From assembly GCA_037178675.1 (NCBI GenBank), contig JAYMGJ010000740.1, positions 1-35,693 of the forward strand: 35,693 nt of DNA, given 5' to 3'. The notes below the pieces were generated by a model. The model searched no databases, had not been told where the DNA came from, and saw only the letters and a list, made by a program, of their open reading frames with translations. Positions within the stretch are counted from its first letter, which is position 1. Each line of letters starts with the position of its first letter. Source of the stretch: Scleroderma bovista (Eukaryota; Basidiomycota; Agaricomycetes; Boletales; Sclerodermataceae). Below, piece after piece: positions 7,932-17,072 of the stretch. Position numbers and translations under genes: made by a program.

Positions 7932-10900
7932 TCACTTAGGTGCACACCGGGTAATTCCAAATGGGGAATCAGTAGTAACTTCCGAGACCATGTTGTTCCA
8001 AACGAACTGGGCAATCTTGATCCATTTAGCCCAATCACTTTGTCGATCGTTTACATAGGTTTGGAGATACTGATTAATTTCACAGTTCAACCACTCCGTT
8101 TGACCATCGGTTTGAGAATGAAATGCTGTAGACATTTTTCTTTTTATGCCTAAAAGTCTATACAACTCCCCCAGGAAGTTGCTCGCAAAGACCGATCCAC
8201 GGTCAGACACAATGGAAGACAGGAGTCCATGCTGACACCAGACGTGGTCTCTAAATAACTCAGTGGTTGACAGGGCGGTTTCCTCCTTTGTACAAGGCAC
8301 AAACACGACCTCCTTGGAGAACCAATCAACCATGACTAATATATAATTGTAACCGAGGGATTCCGGCATCTTGGTAAAGTCCATTGTGACGTCAAGCCAC
8401 AGGCCACTAGGGGTAGGGAGAGGAATGAGACTTCCAGAAGTTTTCTGATTCAACACCTTGGACTGTTGGCACTTTTGACAGTGCTTCACATAGGTTTGAA
8501 TCTGTTCTTTCATCCCTTTCCAAGAATAATGCTTCCTGAGCGCATCATACATAGCTTTTACTCCTTTATGCCCAGCAACAGGAGTGTCATGAAAGTTCAT
8601 AATGAGCGACTGTCGCTCTTCGTAAGACTGATCAGTGACGTTGATCAGTTTAATAGATACCGGGTTCAACAGGACCTGGTCCTTGTTATCCTCGGAACTA
8701 GATATGTAATGGTCTGATCATCTGCTAAGCGGATCTGCCACGTGCATCTGGGTTCCTTTTTTACAGATTAACGAGTAATTAAACCAAGTCATCCACATTT
8801 GCCAGTGCACTTGGCGCTTAGACAGATTCTGCGACTTTGTAAAGTACATTAAATTATGATGGTCCATATATATCTCGAAAGCGTAGGGAGTGGCTTCGAG
8901 ATAATGGTGCCAGGCCTCAGTTTCTTTTATGATGGCCAGCATCTCTTTATCATGAATAGGATAATTTCATTCTGGAGGTGTCATGGAATGTGACATGTAC
9001 GCGACAGGTCTGAATTCGCTGTCTTTGCACTTCACGGATATCACTCCCCCAATGGTGAACTCAGACGCATCTGTTTCCAGGTGGAATTTGCAATCTTGAT
9101 TGGGGTACTGAAGTACTGGAGCACAAGTAAAGGCGGCTTTCAAAGCCTCAAACGCAGTGTGTTCCTTTTCTCCAAAGTTAAATACAATGTCCTTACATGT
9201 AAGGTCCATCATGGGTCTAGCCATGATCGCATAATCTTTAATGAAACGTCTATAGAAATTACCGAGACCTAAGAGCATGCGAACCTGCTTTACATTCGTC
9301 GGCTCAGGCCACTTCAAAATAGCATTAACTTTTTCAGGGTCCATTTTAATACCATCATGTGAAACGATCATACCGAGGAAGTCAACTTCGGTGACTCTGA
9401 AGCGACACTTCTTGGGTTTAACGTAAAGATCATTATCATGTAAACATTTCAAAACTTCTAGCACAATTCTATCATGCTTTTCCTGATCATCTGTATCTGT
9501 GAATATCATAAGGTCGTCAATATACACCACGCAGACATCCGACATATCATGGAATATCTCATTCATCATTTTCTGGAATGTTGCGGGTGAATTGCAGAGA
9601 CCGAAATACATAACTAATGGCCCAAAAGCCCCTTTGTGCGTTACAAACACAGCTTTCCACTCATCGCCTTCGCGAACCCTCACATTGTTGTAACCCCAAC
9701 GAAGATCCATCTTCATGAAGAGTTTGCAACCCTTAAGCTTGTCTACAAGCTGAGAGATAAGCAGTAGCAGATAATTATTCTTGATCGTCCAGTCATTTAC
9801 ATAACGGTAATCCTGTACCATGCGCTTCTTGCAGTCCTTTTTCAGGATAAAGAAGACTGGTGACGTCTGCTGACTAATAGAAGGCTGAACATATCCTTTA
9901 GCGAGTTGATCATCAAGGAACGATTCAACTTCTTTTTGTTCATCAACAGAGAGTGGGATAAGCCTTCCCTTTTTGGGCAGGAAGTCTTCTTTCAGATCAA
10001 TTCCATGATCCCAAGGTTTTCTTAGTGGCATGCGCTCTGATGACTTCTTACTAAATAGGTCTAGGAATTCCCAGTACTCTTTAGGTACTTGCTTCTGGGC
10101 TTCTTCTAGGGTCAACTCATCGATAGTGACCTTCGATTCATGAGCCTTCAAAGCTTGCACCCAAGTTTCCTGAGATTCACTTTCCCGTAATAATTTAGCA
10201 AAATGTGTCTCCAAAAGCAACTTCCACTCCGGAGGACACTGAGTTAAATTAACTTTGCTGGTAACCCAATCTATATTGGGATTATGCTTCTGAATCCAGG
10301 TGTGGCCAAGGATAAGCAGCACTTTTCCAAGGCATGTGACGGCACACCACAGCTTTTCAGCGTGTTTCCCAATACTGACTGTTAACAATACATAGTGCGT
10401 GATATTGCCCTCCTGATTCCTAGTGCCATCTACGTTAAGCACAGGGATGGGCTTTACCAGCTTAGATAGCTGAAGTCACCAATCAAGAGCCCAGCTCTTG
10501 TCAACAAAACAACCAGTAGCGCCACTGTCCAGCAAGGCGTCTACCTTAATAGTATTAAGGGGTCCACGGATGCAGACCGGTACCGTCACTTCACGTTCCA
10601 TTGTGAAGGATCTTTGTAAGTCCATGAGAACTTCCAAGTTGCCAGTGGGACTTTCCGGTTCCTTAGATGCCAAAGAAGGAGAAAGAATATTTTTATTCAA
10701 TCGGGAATTAAGCACACTTGATTTTACTTCTGGTGCCGAGCCCTTTGCAGGGACCCCCTTAGAAGGTACAGAGCAGTCTGAGTCACAGTCCAAGCTATCA
10801 ACTGACAAGACAGAGAAATGGGAAGGATAAACCAAGACAGAAGAAACTACAGAAGACACTTTTTTATGGGTTTTCGCTATTTTTGTACATAGCAAAGCAA

Positions 10901-11036
10901 CGCGGTATTTAAATATTTCCTGTACAACAGGAGTAGTAGCACAAGACAGTCTATAGTCCAGAATACGTACAGCAGTGTCCAAAGAAGATTTGAGAGCAAG
11001 GATGCCTGATGTGTCCTCACTCTCTAATCTTTTAAA
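7932..11036 (-). pseudogene. pol: Element D pol: protease, reverse transcriptase, RNase H, integrase core; three in-frame TGA codons
   Basis: One reading frame runs from the gag-pol shift at about 11036 down to 7932, broken by TGA at 10476-10478, 8967-8969 and 8718-8720. Protease LLDSGATGCFVD is near 10.52 kb, followed by a linker shared with element C. Reverse transcriptase has MDLRWGYNNV and the catalytic VVYIDDLMIF. RNase H has ETDASEFTIGGV and DKEMLAI. The integrase zinc site is H-x6-H with HCQKC, and the catalytic core has DVTMDF, VSDRGSVF and DGQTEW. Element C encodes Arg-Arg where D has Trp and TGA at the first stop; Arg is also expected at the other two, so CGA-to-TGA changes are likely. 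The frame ends just after SPFGITR, so the integrase C-terminus, any chromodomain and the 3' LTR are missing. The copy is dead and older than C. Confidence 0.9.
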
Positions 11037-11946
11037 TCTTTGAAAAACGCTCACATTTCTGCAAACATCATTCCTCTTACTGCATTTAGCCGGTCATCCT
11101 CCGGCTGGGCTTGCGTTGCTTGTGCTTGCTGTTGCCCATGGCGAGGGTGGCATGGCTTTGTGCACTCACGTGCAATATGACCAAACAGTTGGCAGTTGTA
11201 GCATTGGGGCCATTTACCCCTTTGCTGGCTTGTCTCAGCAGCACCTATATCCATGGGGGTACCACTCCCAGATGCAGCTGAAGATGAATAATTTTGGCCC
11301 TGGTAGTAACGGGCCGAACCTTGGCTTTGAACATTGATGAGGAAAAGCTCTTGGGCTCTCCCAATGCATGTTCTGAATGTAAATTTGCTCCAAGAGTTTC
11401 CTCTGGAGCGCACGTTCAAGAAGGTCACGGGCATACTCATCCACGCACCCACTTTGGTTCTTGAGTGCCTCGAACTGCACTAAGAAATTGTTGATCCTCT
11501 GCCTAGGACCCTGCCTAAGGCAGAGAAGCTGGGCACGTGCCCACTCAGCATTGTTGCCAGGGAGAAAGAACCTCTCTATCTCTTCAGCAAAGTCATCCCA
11601 AGCGGGCCATGCTGGCGGGGGTGCGAGTTGGCCTGCTGGCACAGGCGGGGCACAAACAGACCTGAGCCCACTGGCCAGCCTTCGGACCAGTGAGCCGAGA
11701 GAGAACTGCTGTGGTGACCTGGGCATCGGTTGCCCCCTTCATCAAGATCTGAAGCCAGATCTTGATCTTCAACCACCACTCGTGAAACTTCTGTGGGGAG
11801 CCATCATAACCCCTGGGATCCGCGACCACCTTCTTGCATGGCGGCAGTGCATGCTGAGGCTGTGCAGCTGCAAGGGCCATGAAATGGGCTTGGAGGTTAA
11901 GCTGCCCTTGGGCAAGCTGCATGAGGACCTGTTTAAGGTCTGCCAT
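11024..11946 (-). pseudogene. gag: Element D gag, broken by frameshifts and a TGA
   Basis: The gag of D is recognisable by comparison with C but is spread over three frames. The N-terminal part (MADLKQVLMQLAQGQLNLQ, then GSPQKFHEWWLKIKIW) starts at 11946. The capsid centre (FFLPGNNAEWARAQLLCLRQG, DEYARDLLERALQ) continues in a second frame. The C-terminal part with zinc knuckle CYNCQLFGHIARECTK continues in a third. Shifts lie near 11.65 kb and near 11.38 kb; at the second, about ten residues present in C are missing. A TGA at 11051-11053 stands where C has Arg (EMRDYF). The original stop TAG is at 11024. It cannot make a full capsid protein. Confidence 0.85.
11030..11036 (-). promoter_or_regulatory. 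Slippery heptamer for -1 gag-pol frameshift (element D)
   Basis: The codons GAT TTA AAA GAT TAG contain U UUA AAA immediately before the gag stop at 11024-11026. It matches element C in sequence and position, although D gag already has an earlier TGA at 11051. Confidence 0.6.
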
Positions 11947-12000
11947 GATGGACTAGTAGGGGTGGAGGCAGGAATAGGGGGTAGGTCTTTGTTTAACCGG

Positions 12001-12285
12001 TCAGAGACATGAAGACCAGAACGTGCAGTGGCAAGAAAGAGGGAGGTCTGGCAAGGGCAGGACAGGAAGGGAATGGTGGAGGCCAAGGAGGACTTGGATT
12101 TCGAAATTGCTGACAAGGCGACTGTAGGCGGCAACTGTGTTGGTGAAGATGTATTCTTCTTTGATGGCATTTTCCCTAGCGAGGTTCTCTTCACTAGTGA
12201 CAGGGCGGGGACCGTAAATGATCACCAAGCGCTCCTGTTGCGCTTCGACGAGATGGCAGGAAAACTGGTAAGGTATGGTGGCTAA
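12001..12285 (-). pseudogene. Leader ORF upstream of gag (element D)
   Basis: This open frame corresponds to the 99-residue leader ORF of element C. It reads LATIPYQF, then IIYGPRPVTSEENLARENAIKEEY and a tail LPLSCHCTF. The ATG that would open it is two bases out of frame compared with C, so the start is lost. It ends about 55 bases before the gag ATG. Similarity to C is partial but in the right order and place. Confidence 0.45.
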
Positions 12286-12316
12286 TCATAAGGGGTAACA
12301 TAGAGGTAGGGTTATA

Positions 12317-13130
12317 TGGGACTAGATCCCCACAGGTGTTCCACTAAACTAAGCACAAGACTCTGTTCACCTGTCGTGCTCGCTGGGTCAGGGCAGTGGC
12401 ACAGCTATGCAGAGAACAAGTGGCTAGTGGCTGCAGATCATGGTTCTACCTCTGCACAGACGCAGGAACTACAAGGTAACTATGTCTCAATCGCCTTGAG
12501 GCTGTGAACCTCTCTTGAATGGGCGCCGACCTTCAGACACCAGGCACGACCCTGGGCTGGTGTACAGTACGTAAAGATACGATGCTAAAAACTCCCAATG
12601 CCGAAGCACTACAGGAACGGCACTAAAGGCTGGCCGTGAATGAAACGGAAGGTGTGAAGGTGAAGCTCCTTAACCCTGGAGTCTGGGTATAGTTTCCCTT
12701 TACTAGGCTGGGGAACAGCGCATGGTAGAGCAAGTAAGATGGTTAGATTCGAGCTCAGGTGAGACGACCCTAGGCGAAGAACACCAAGGACCCTAACATG
12801 CAAGACTCTGAGGAGGAATAGGACATGAGTATCTAGAGCAAAGACCCAAGATGAGCTCGAATGGGGAGCCTCTGGGTGCTGGATTGCACTGTATATATAC
12901 TACTATACACGAGGGCTATGTGAGGCTATCCACGAGGCTATGTGCAGGCAGAAGGCTATGTAATGACATCACTGTGGGGCTAAGGCTATGCGTAATGATG
13001 TCAAGGGTGACAGCATGTACAGCATGAGGCACAGGTCTAGACTAGGTAGACAAGACAGAGGCTGTACACTAAGATAAGATAAACTCTATCTAATCACAGA
13101 TTAGATAAGATAAAAAGTTGGTTCATAACA
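12317..13130 (-). repeat. 5' LTR of element D (about 814 bp)
   Basis: In element orientation it starts TGTTATGAACC at 13130 and ends near GATCTAGTCCCA at about 12317. Blocks shared with the LTR of C include TTATCTTATCTAATCTG near the start, TATATATA near 12893-12902 and the last 40 bases. The two LTRs differ clearly in the middle, so C and D are separate insertions of related elements, not a duplicate. The gag-side edge is uncertain by about 20 bases. Confidence 0.75.
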
Positions 13131-13390
13131 TTATCGGTCACTGTGTCAGCACTTCAACAGCTCAATAACCTTCATCTCTCTTCTCATTTCAAACATATAT
13201 ATATTGTACCTACACAATATACACCCTAGGCATTGTTACACTTTGTGCACATACTGAGTGTTTCCTATAGGTATTGAAATATTCTTATACACCCGACCAC
13301 TACTATCATTTATAATAACTTACCCAGGTTGGACTGCTGTGGCCAGCATGCTTCAGTCACAGTGCCTAGTATGCCTTAGGCAATGGTTCC
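13131..13390. other. Flank of element D, no gene
   Basis: AT-rich sequence with short runs such as CATATATATATTG. I see no coding frame, RNA gene or repeat relationship to the rest of the window. Confidence 0.4.
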
Positions 13391-14306
13391 CATGCCACAT
13401 GGTGCAGTGCCATGGCTGTAGTGGTACTGTGGCTGCAGTTGTGCCATGGCCACAGTCTTTCCATGTTCACAGTCATGCTGTTGTTGCAGTCTTGCCATGG
13501 CCACAGTCTGTTGTGCTGCGGCTGCAGTAGTGCCATGGCCACAGTCATGCCATGGTTGCAGACTTGCCATAGCTGCATAACCACCGTCTTGCCATGGCCA
13601 CAGTTGTACCATGGCTGCAGTTGTGATATGCTGCAGTTGTGCCATTGCCAGTCTTGCCATGGCTGAGATTGTCATGGCTGCAGTCATGCCATAGCTGCAG
13701 TCTTTCTGCAACTGCAGTAGTGCCATGGCTACAGTCTTGCTATGGCCGCAGTAGTGCTGTGGCTGCAGTCATGCCATGGCCACAGTCTTGCAGTGGCCAC
13801 AGTCATGCCATGGCCACAGTCATGCCATGGCCGCAGTAGTGCCATGGCTGCAGTAGTGCTGTGGCCAAAGTCATGCCATGGCCGCAGTAGTGCCGTGGCC
13901 ACAGTCATGCCATGGCCGCAGTCTTTCCATGGCTGCAGTAGTGCTGTGGCCACAGTCTTGCCATGGCTGCAGTAGTGCTATGGCCGCAGTCATGCTGTGG
14001 CAGCAGTCTTTCCATGGCCACAGTAGTGCCATGGCCGCAGTCTTGCCATGACCGCAGTAGTAGTGCCGTGGCTGCAGTAGTGCCATGGCCACAGTCTTGC
14101 TATGGCTGCAGTAGTAGTGCCGTGGCTTCAGTAGTGCCGTGGCTTCAGTAGTGCCGTGGCCGCAGTCTTGCTATGGCCACAGTAGTAGTGCCGTGGCTGC
14201 AGTCTTGCCATGACTGCAGTAGTAGTGCCATGGCCACAGTCTTGCCGTGGCCACAGTAGTAGTGCCATGGCCGCAGTAGTGCCATGGCTGCAGTCTTGCC
14301 ATGTGC
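13391..14306. repeat. 17-bp minisatellite, about 50 copies
   Basis: Head-to-tail units of the form AGTCATGCCATGGCCAC, mostly exactly 17 bases, with some 20-base units having an extra AGT. Variable positions are mainly at unit positions 4-5 (CA, AG, CT) and at C/T and A/G in the second half. Each unit carries the palindrome CCATGG, and many carry CTGCAG over the unit junction. Because 17 is not a multiple of three and units contain no stop, all frames stay open; the apparent Met/Pro/Trp/Gln-rich proteins here are by-products of the repeat. Confidence 0.9.
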
Positions 14307-14758
14307 CACACTGTTGACCATGCCGCAATGCTGATTGACCAGCTCACTATGGTGTAATTGCTGCTGTCAGATTTCCACCACAATGCACTACTGCCTCTAT
14401 TGTGCACTGGCTCACTTATTGTATTGGTATGCTACTCCTCTCAGCCCAAGTATTTTCATGAAGACACCCATTTGTCCAGCTTAAGACTTTCACCCTACCC
14501 CATGGTGACAACAGAGCCATGGGCCCACCATTGTCACTTGGTGACAATGCTTTCAGTGGCTGACCCATGTGATACAGGAAAGCCCCAGTCATAAGCCTCA
14601 CTTCCGCCAGCCTGTGTAGCATGGCCAATTGTCATCATCCGCTGACCGTATAACACGGCCTACACAGGTGCATGGGCTCCAAGGACAATATATAACACAT
14701 ACTCTTTGGCATTGCAAGGGATTCAATCAAAACGACACCATTGTGATGTGCACGGCGA
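14307..14758. other. Non-coding stretch between minisatellite and LTR remnant
   Basis: No credible coding frame. A short inverted repeat around 14505-14560 (CCATGGTGACAACAGAGCC and CCATTGTCACTTGGTGAC) is visible, and otherwise nothing recognisable. Confidence 0.35.
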
Positions 14759-15035
14759 TGTCAAGTCCGGGTCTACTCCAGTAGGGGGTCCGGTCAAGTC
14801 CAGACGAAAGCGGACGAAGGAGGAGGGCAGATGCTGGACAAGGGATTAGTCCGGCCGGAGTTGGTGACCGATTGGGTTCAACGACTAAGGACAACGAGCG
14901 TTGACCCCTTGCGTAGGTTCCGGTCAAGGGAAGGAGACGGAGACGGAGATGGACGAGAACAGGAGTAGTGACTTATGTTGATTTCAGACTGAGTTTGTAC
15001 AAGGTAAACTAGAGGGTACTTATACTAAGTAGAAA
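14759..15035 (-). repeat. Truncated A/B-family LTR (3' 277 bp), abutting the 3' LTR of element B
   Basis: On the + strand it begins TGTCAAGTCCGGG and follows the A/B LTR to CTTATACTAAGTAGAA, then breaks off exactly where the full LTR of B starts. It is clearly more diverged from the B LTRs than they are from each other. In element orientation it is the TATA-to-end part of an LTR. It is either an older LTR that B landed in or a product of recombination. The missing part is not found on the far side of B. Confidence 0.8.
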
Positions 15036-15665
15036 TGTCAAGTCCAGGTCTACTCCGGTAGGAAGTCCGGTCAAGTCCGGATGAAAACAGACGAGGGCAG
15101 AGGTCAGAGGTTTGGGCAGAGGTTAGCCCGGGCCGGAGTTGTGACTGATTGGATTCAACGACAAGGACAATGAGTGTTGATCCCTTGCGTAGGTTCTGGT
15201 CAGGTGGAGATGGAGACGGAGACAGACAAGGGGACAGGAGTAGTAACTTAGATGATTTCAGACTGAGGTGTACAAGGTAAACTAGAGGGTACTTATACTA
15301 AGTAGAACTAGGGTCGAGTACATACGGTGACAAGTAAACAACCTAATAGCGGACAAGGGATGACCGGAGTTAGGACTAGGTCAGGTCCGGTGAAAATAAA
15401 GTCAGGTCCGTGTAAAATAAATCAGGTCCGGTGAAAATGCTACAAGGTATAGGATATATCGAGTTCACGGAGAACTCACGTCAAGGCAGGGTAGACGGCG
15501 AGGTGTAGTAAGAGCGAATGGAGTATAGACCAAGGGTCGTAGTTAGCGGAAGGTTATCTGTGCGACCGTTGACCGGAGTAACTGAGAACGACCGGAGTTG
15601 AGCTGTAGGCCTGCGATGTGACCGGAGTAACCGGATATGGTCTGGAGTTGGACATGGTCGTAACA
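15036..15665 (-). repeat. 3' LTR of chromovirus B (630 bp)
   Basis: On the minus strand it starts TGTTACGACC at 15665 and ends CTTGACA at 15036. It is the same length as the other B LTR (22490-23119). By eye I count about 13 differences over 630 bases, nearly all transitions, so the pair is close to 98% identical. The polypurine tract lies directly outside it at 15666. No target duplication is visible at its outer edge. Confidence 0.95.
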
Positions 15666-15678
15666 GTATCCCCCTTTT
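15666..15678 (-). other. Polypurine tract of element B
   Basis: On the minus strand the sequence is TAAAAGGGGGATAC running into TGTTACG of the 3' LTR, the same as in element A. Confidence 0.75.
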
Positions 15679-15772
15679 AGGGGCCGAACCCATGAGGCCC
15701 CAATGAGGCTGTCGTGTGGTCGCCTAAAACAATGCGGAGTCCGGAGTGGTTGTCTGAGTATGAATTCTGGAT

Positions 15773-15780
15773 CTATAAAG
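15773..15780 (+). promoter_or_regulatory. TATA box of the antisense gene (element B)
   Basis: CTATAAAG lies 47 bases upstream of the ATG at 15827. It is the same octamer at nearly the same spacing as in element A. The surrounding bases (GGATCTATAAAGATCAG here) are also shared. Confidence 0.6.
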
Positions 15781-15826
15781 ATCAGACCAGTTTTGCTTTT
15801 ACCCCAGTTTTCTGCCTTCTACCAAC

Positions 15827-16899
15827 ATGTCCGCACCAGCCAAATCTACCACCCCCGCTGCCACTTCTACTGCCGAGTCCAAGGATTGGACAAAGGCCAC
15901 CACACCGGAGCTACTGTCCGGTAGCGAGGACGAGTCGAGCGTTCTCGACGCGAAGGCGAAGGAGCATCGTCGCCGCAAGCAGGTGAGGAGAGAGGAGAGG
16001 CAGCGTCGGGAGGCGGAAGAGAAGAGAGCACGCAAGGAGGCAGAGCGTGCAAAGGCGGAGGCAGAGCGAAAGGCGAGGGAGGAGGCGGAGCGCAAGGTGC
16101 GCGAGCAGGCGGAGAGGGAGAGGGCAGAATCGCAAGCGAGGGCGGAGTCGGAGCAGAGGAAGGCGGTGGAAGTGGCTGCCAAGCAGAGGGCGGCAGAGGT
16201 AGCCGCCAAGCAAAAAACAACGGCACAGGAGGCGTCAAAGAAGAGAGCAAGGGAGGAACCGGAGGCAAGTCCGGTAGGTTTTATTTTTGTTCTATTTCTG
16301 CTCTTGTTTTTCTGACTTCTTTTTATAGATGTGTGCGTTGCACAAAGCATCGCGCAGTGTGCGAGCGCGACCCGGAGAAGCCAAAACAGCGGGCGTGCAT
16401 GAAGTGCGCCGGCCTCAAGGAGAAGTGCGAGTGGCCAGAGGTGGGGGGTCCCGGTCCGGTAGTGGACAAAGGCAAGGGTAAGGCGAAGGAGAAGGAGGTG
16501 GCGACGTCACCGCGAGGCGGTGAAAAGCGGAAGAAGAAGAAGCTGGCGAAGGTCGTCAACGACGACGACGAGGTTGTGGAGGTGGCAGGCCCATCCGGGT
16601 CAAGGTCCGGTTTCAACACCGGGCCTTTCTTGGAGCGGATGGACTGGCTGACAGCCGCGGTGGAGGCGATGACCGGACAGATGGCCCGGATCGTGGACTC
16701 CATGCGGTCCATATCCCGGTCCAACGACCAACTCAGCGCCGGCCTCGAAACCTTTTTCGAGGAGTGCCGGTTCTTTACGACGGACTTTACCAGGTCGGAG
16801 GAGGAGAGTGACGAAGAGGTCGATCCAGAGGAGATTGACCAGGAGTTGGAAGGGCTCCAGAAGGACCTGGAGGAGCAGGAAGGTCCTGCGCCGGAGTAG
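15827..16899 (+). CDS. Antisense Zn(II)2Cys6 / coiled-coil protein gene carried by element B (two exons, splice phase doubtful)
   Basis: This is the element B counterpart of the gene at 389-1457, reading opposite to gag-pol. Exon 1 is 15827 to about 16273 (MSAPAKSTTPAATS, then DWTKATTPELLSGSEDES and a long charged coiled coil). Exon 2 runs from 16329 to the TAG at 16899, with the zinc cluster (Cys spacing 2-6-11-2-6), the basic run GGEKRKKKK, GPFLERMDWLTAAVEAMTGQ and an acidic tail ending PAPE. The intron has donor GTAGGT at 16274 and acceptor TTTTTATAG. Near the donor about 26 bases present in copy A are missing, and the obvious splice joins 447 + 571 bases, which is not a multiple of three. 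The copy may therefore be frameshifted at the junction or use another donor. Both exon frames are otherwise open and conserved. Confidence 0.7.
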
Positions 16900-17072
16900 G
16901 TAGTCCGGTCCGGCGCCTTGTAAATAGAAACTGTACTTTTTTTTTTTTTTTTTAGTTATGAAAGGTTTTTTGTTTATAAGAGAAAAGTTGACTGGATTGG
17001 AGAGTGATATCACTTGAGACAGAGTGAAACAGATAGGGGAAACAGATAAAAGAAACGGAGGCAAGAGTAATA
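16900..17072. terminator. Tail-to-tail spacer between antisense gene and pol (element B)
   Basis: This 173-bp spacer separates the stops of the two convergent genes, as the 168-bp spacer does in element A. It contains a run of 17 T at 16937-16953. It is expected to hold the end of the antisense transcript; I see no clear AATAAA on the + strand. Confidence 0.35.

Noticed and set aside
13391..14306. CRISPR-like array
   Set aside because: No unique spacers; units are directly adjacent 17-mers, and the genome is fungal.
13366..14407. Several overlapping Met/Trp/Pro/Gln-rich ORFs on both strands
   Set aside because: They are forced by a stop-free 17-bp tandem repeat; no start context, splice pattern or family supports any of them.
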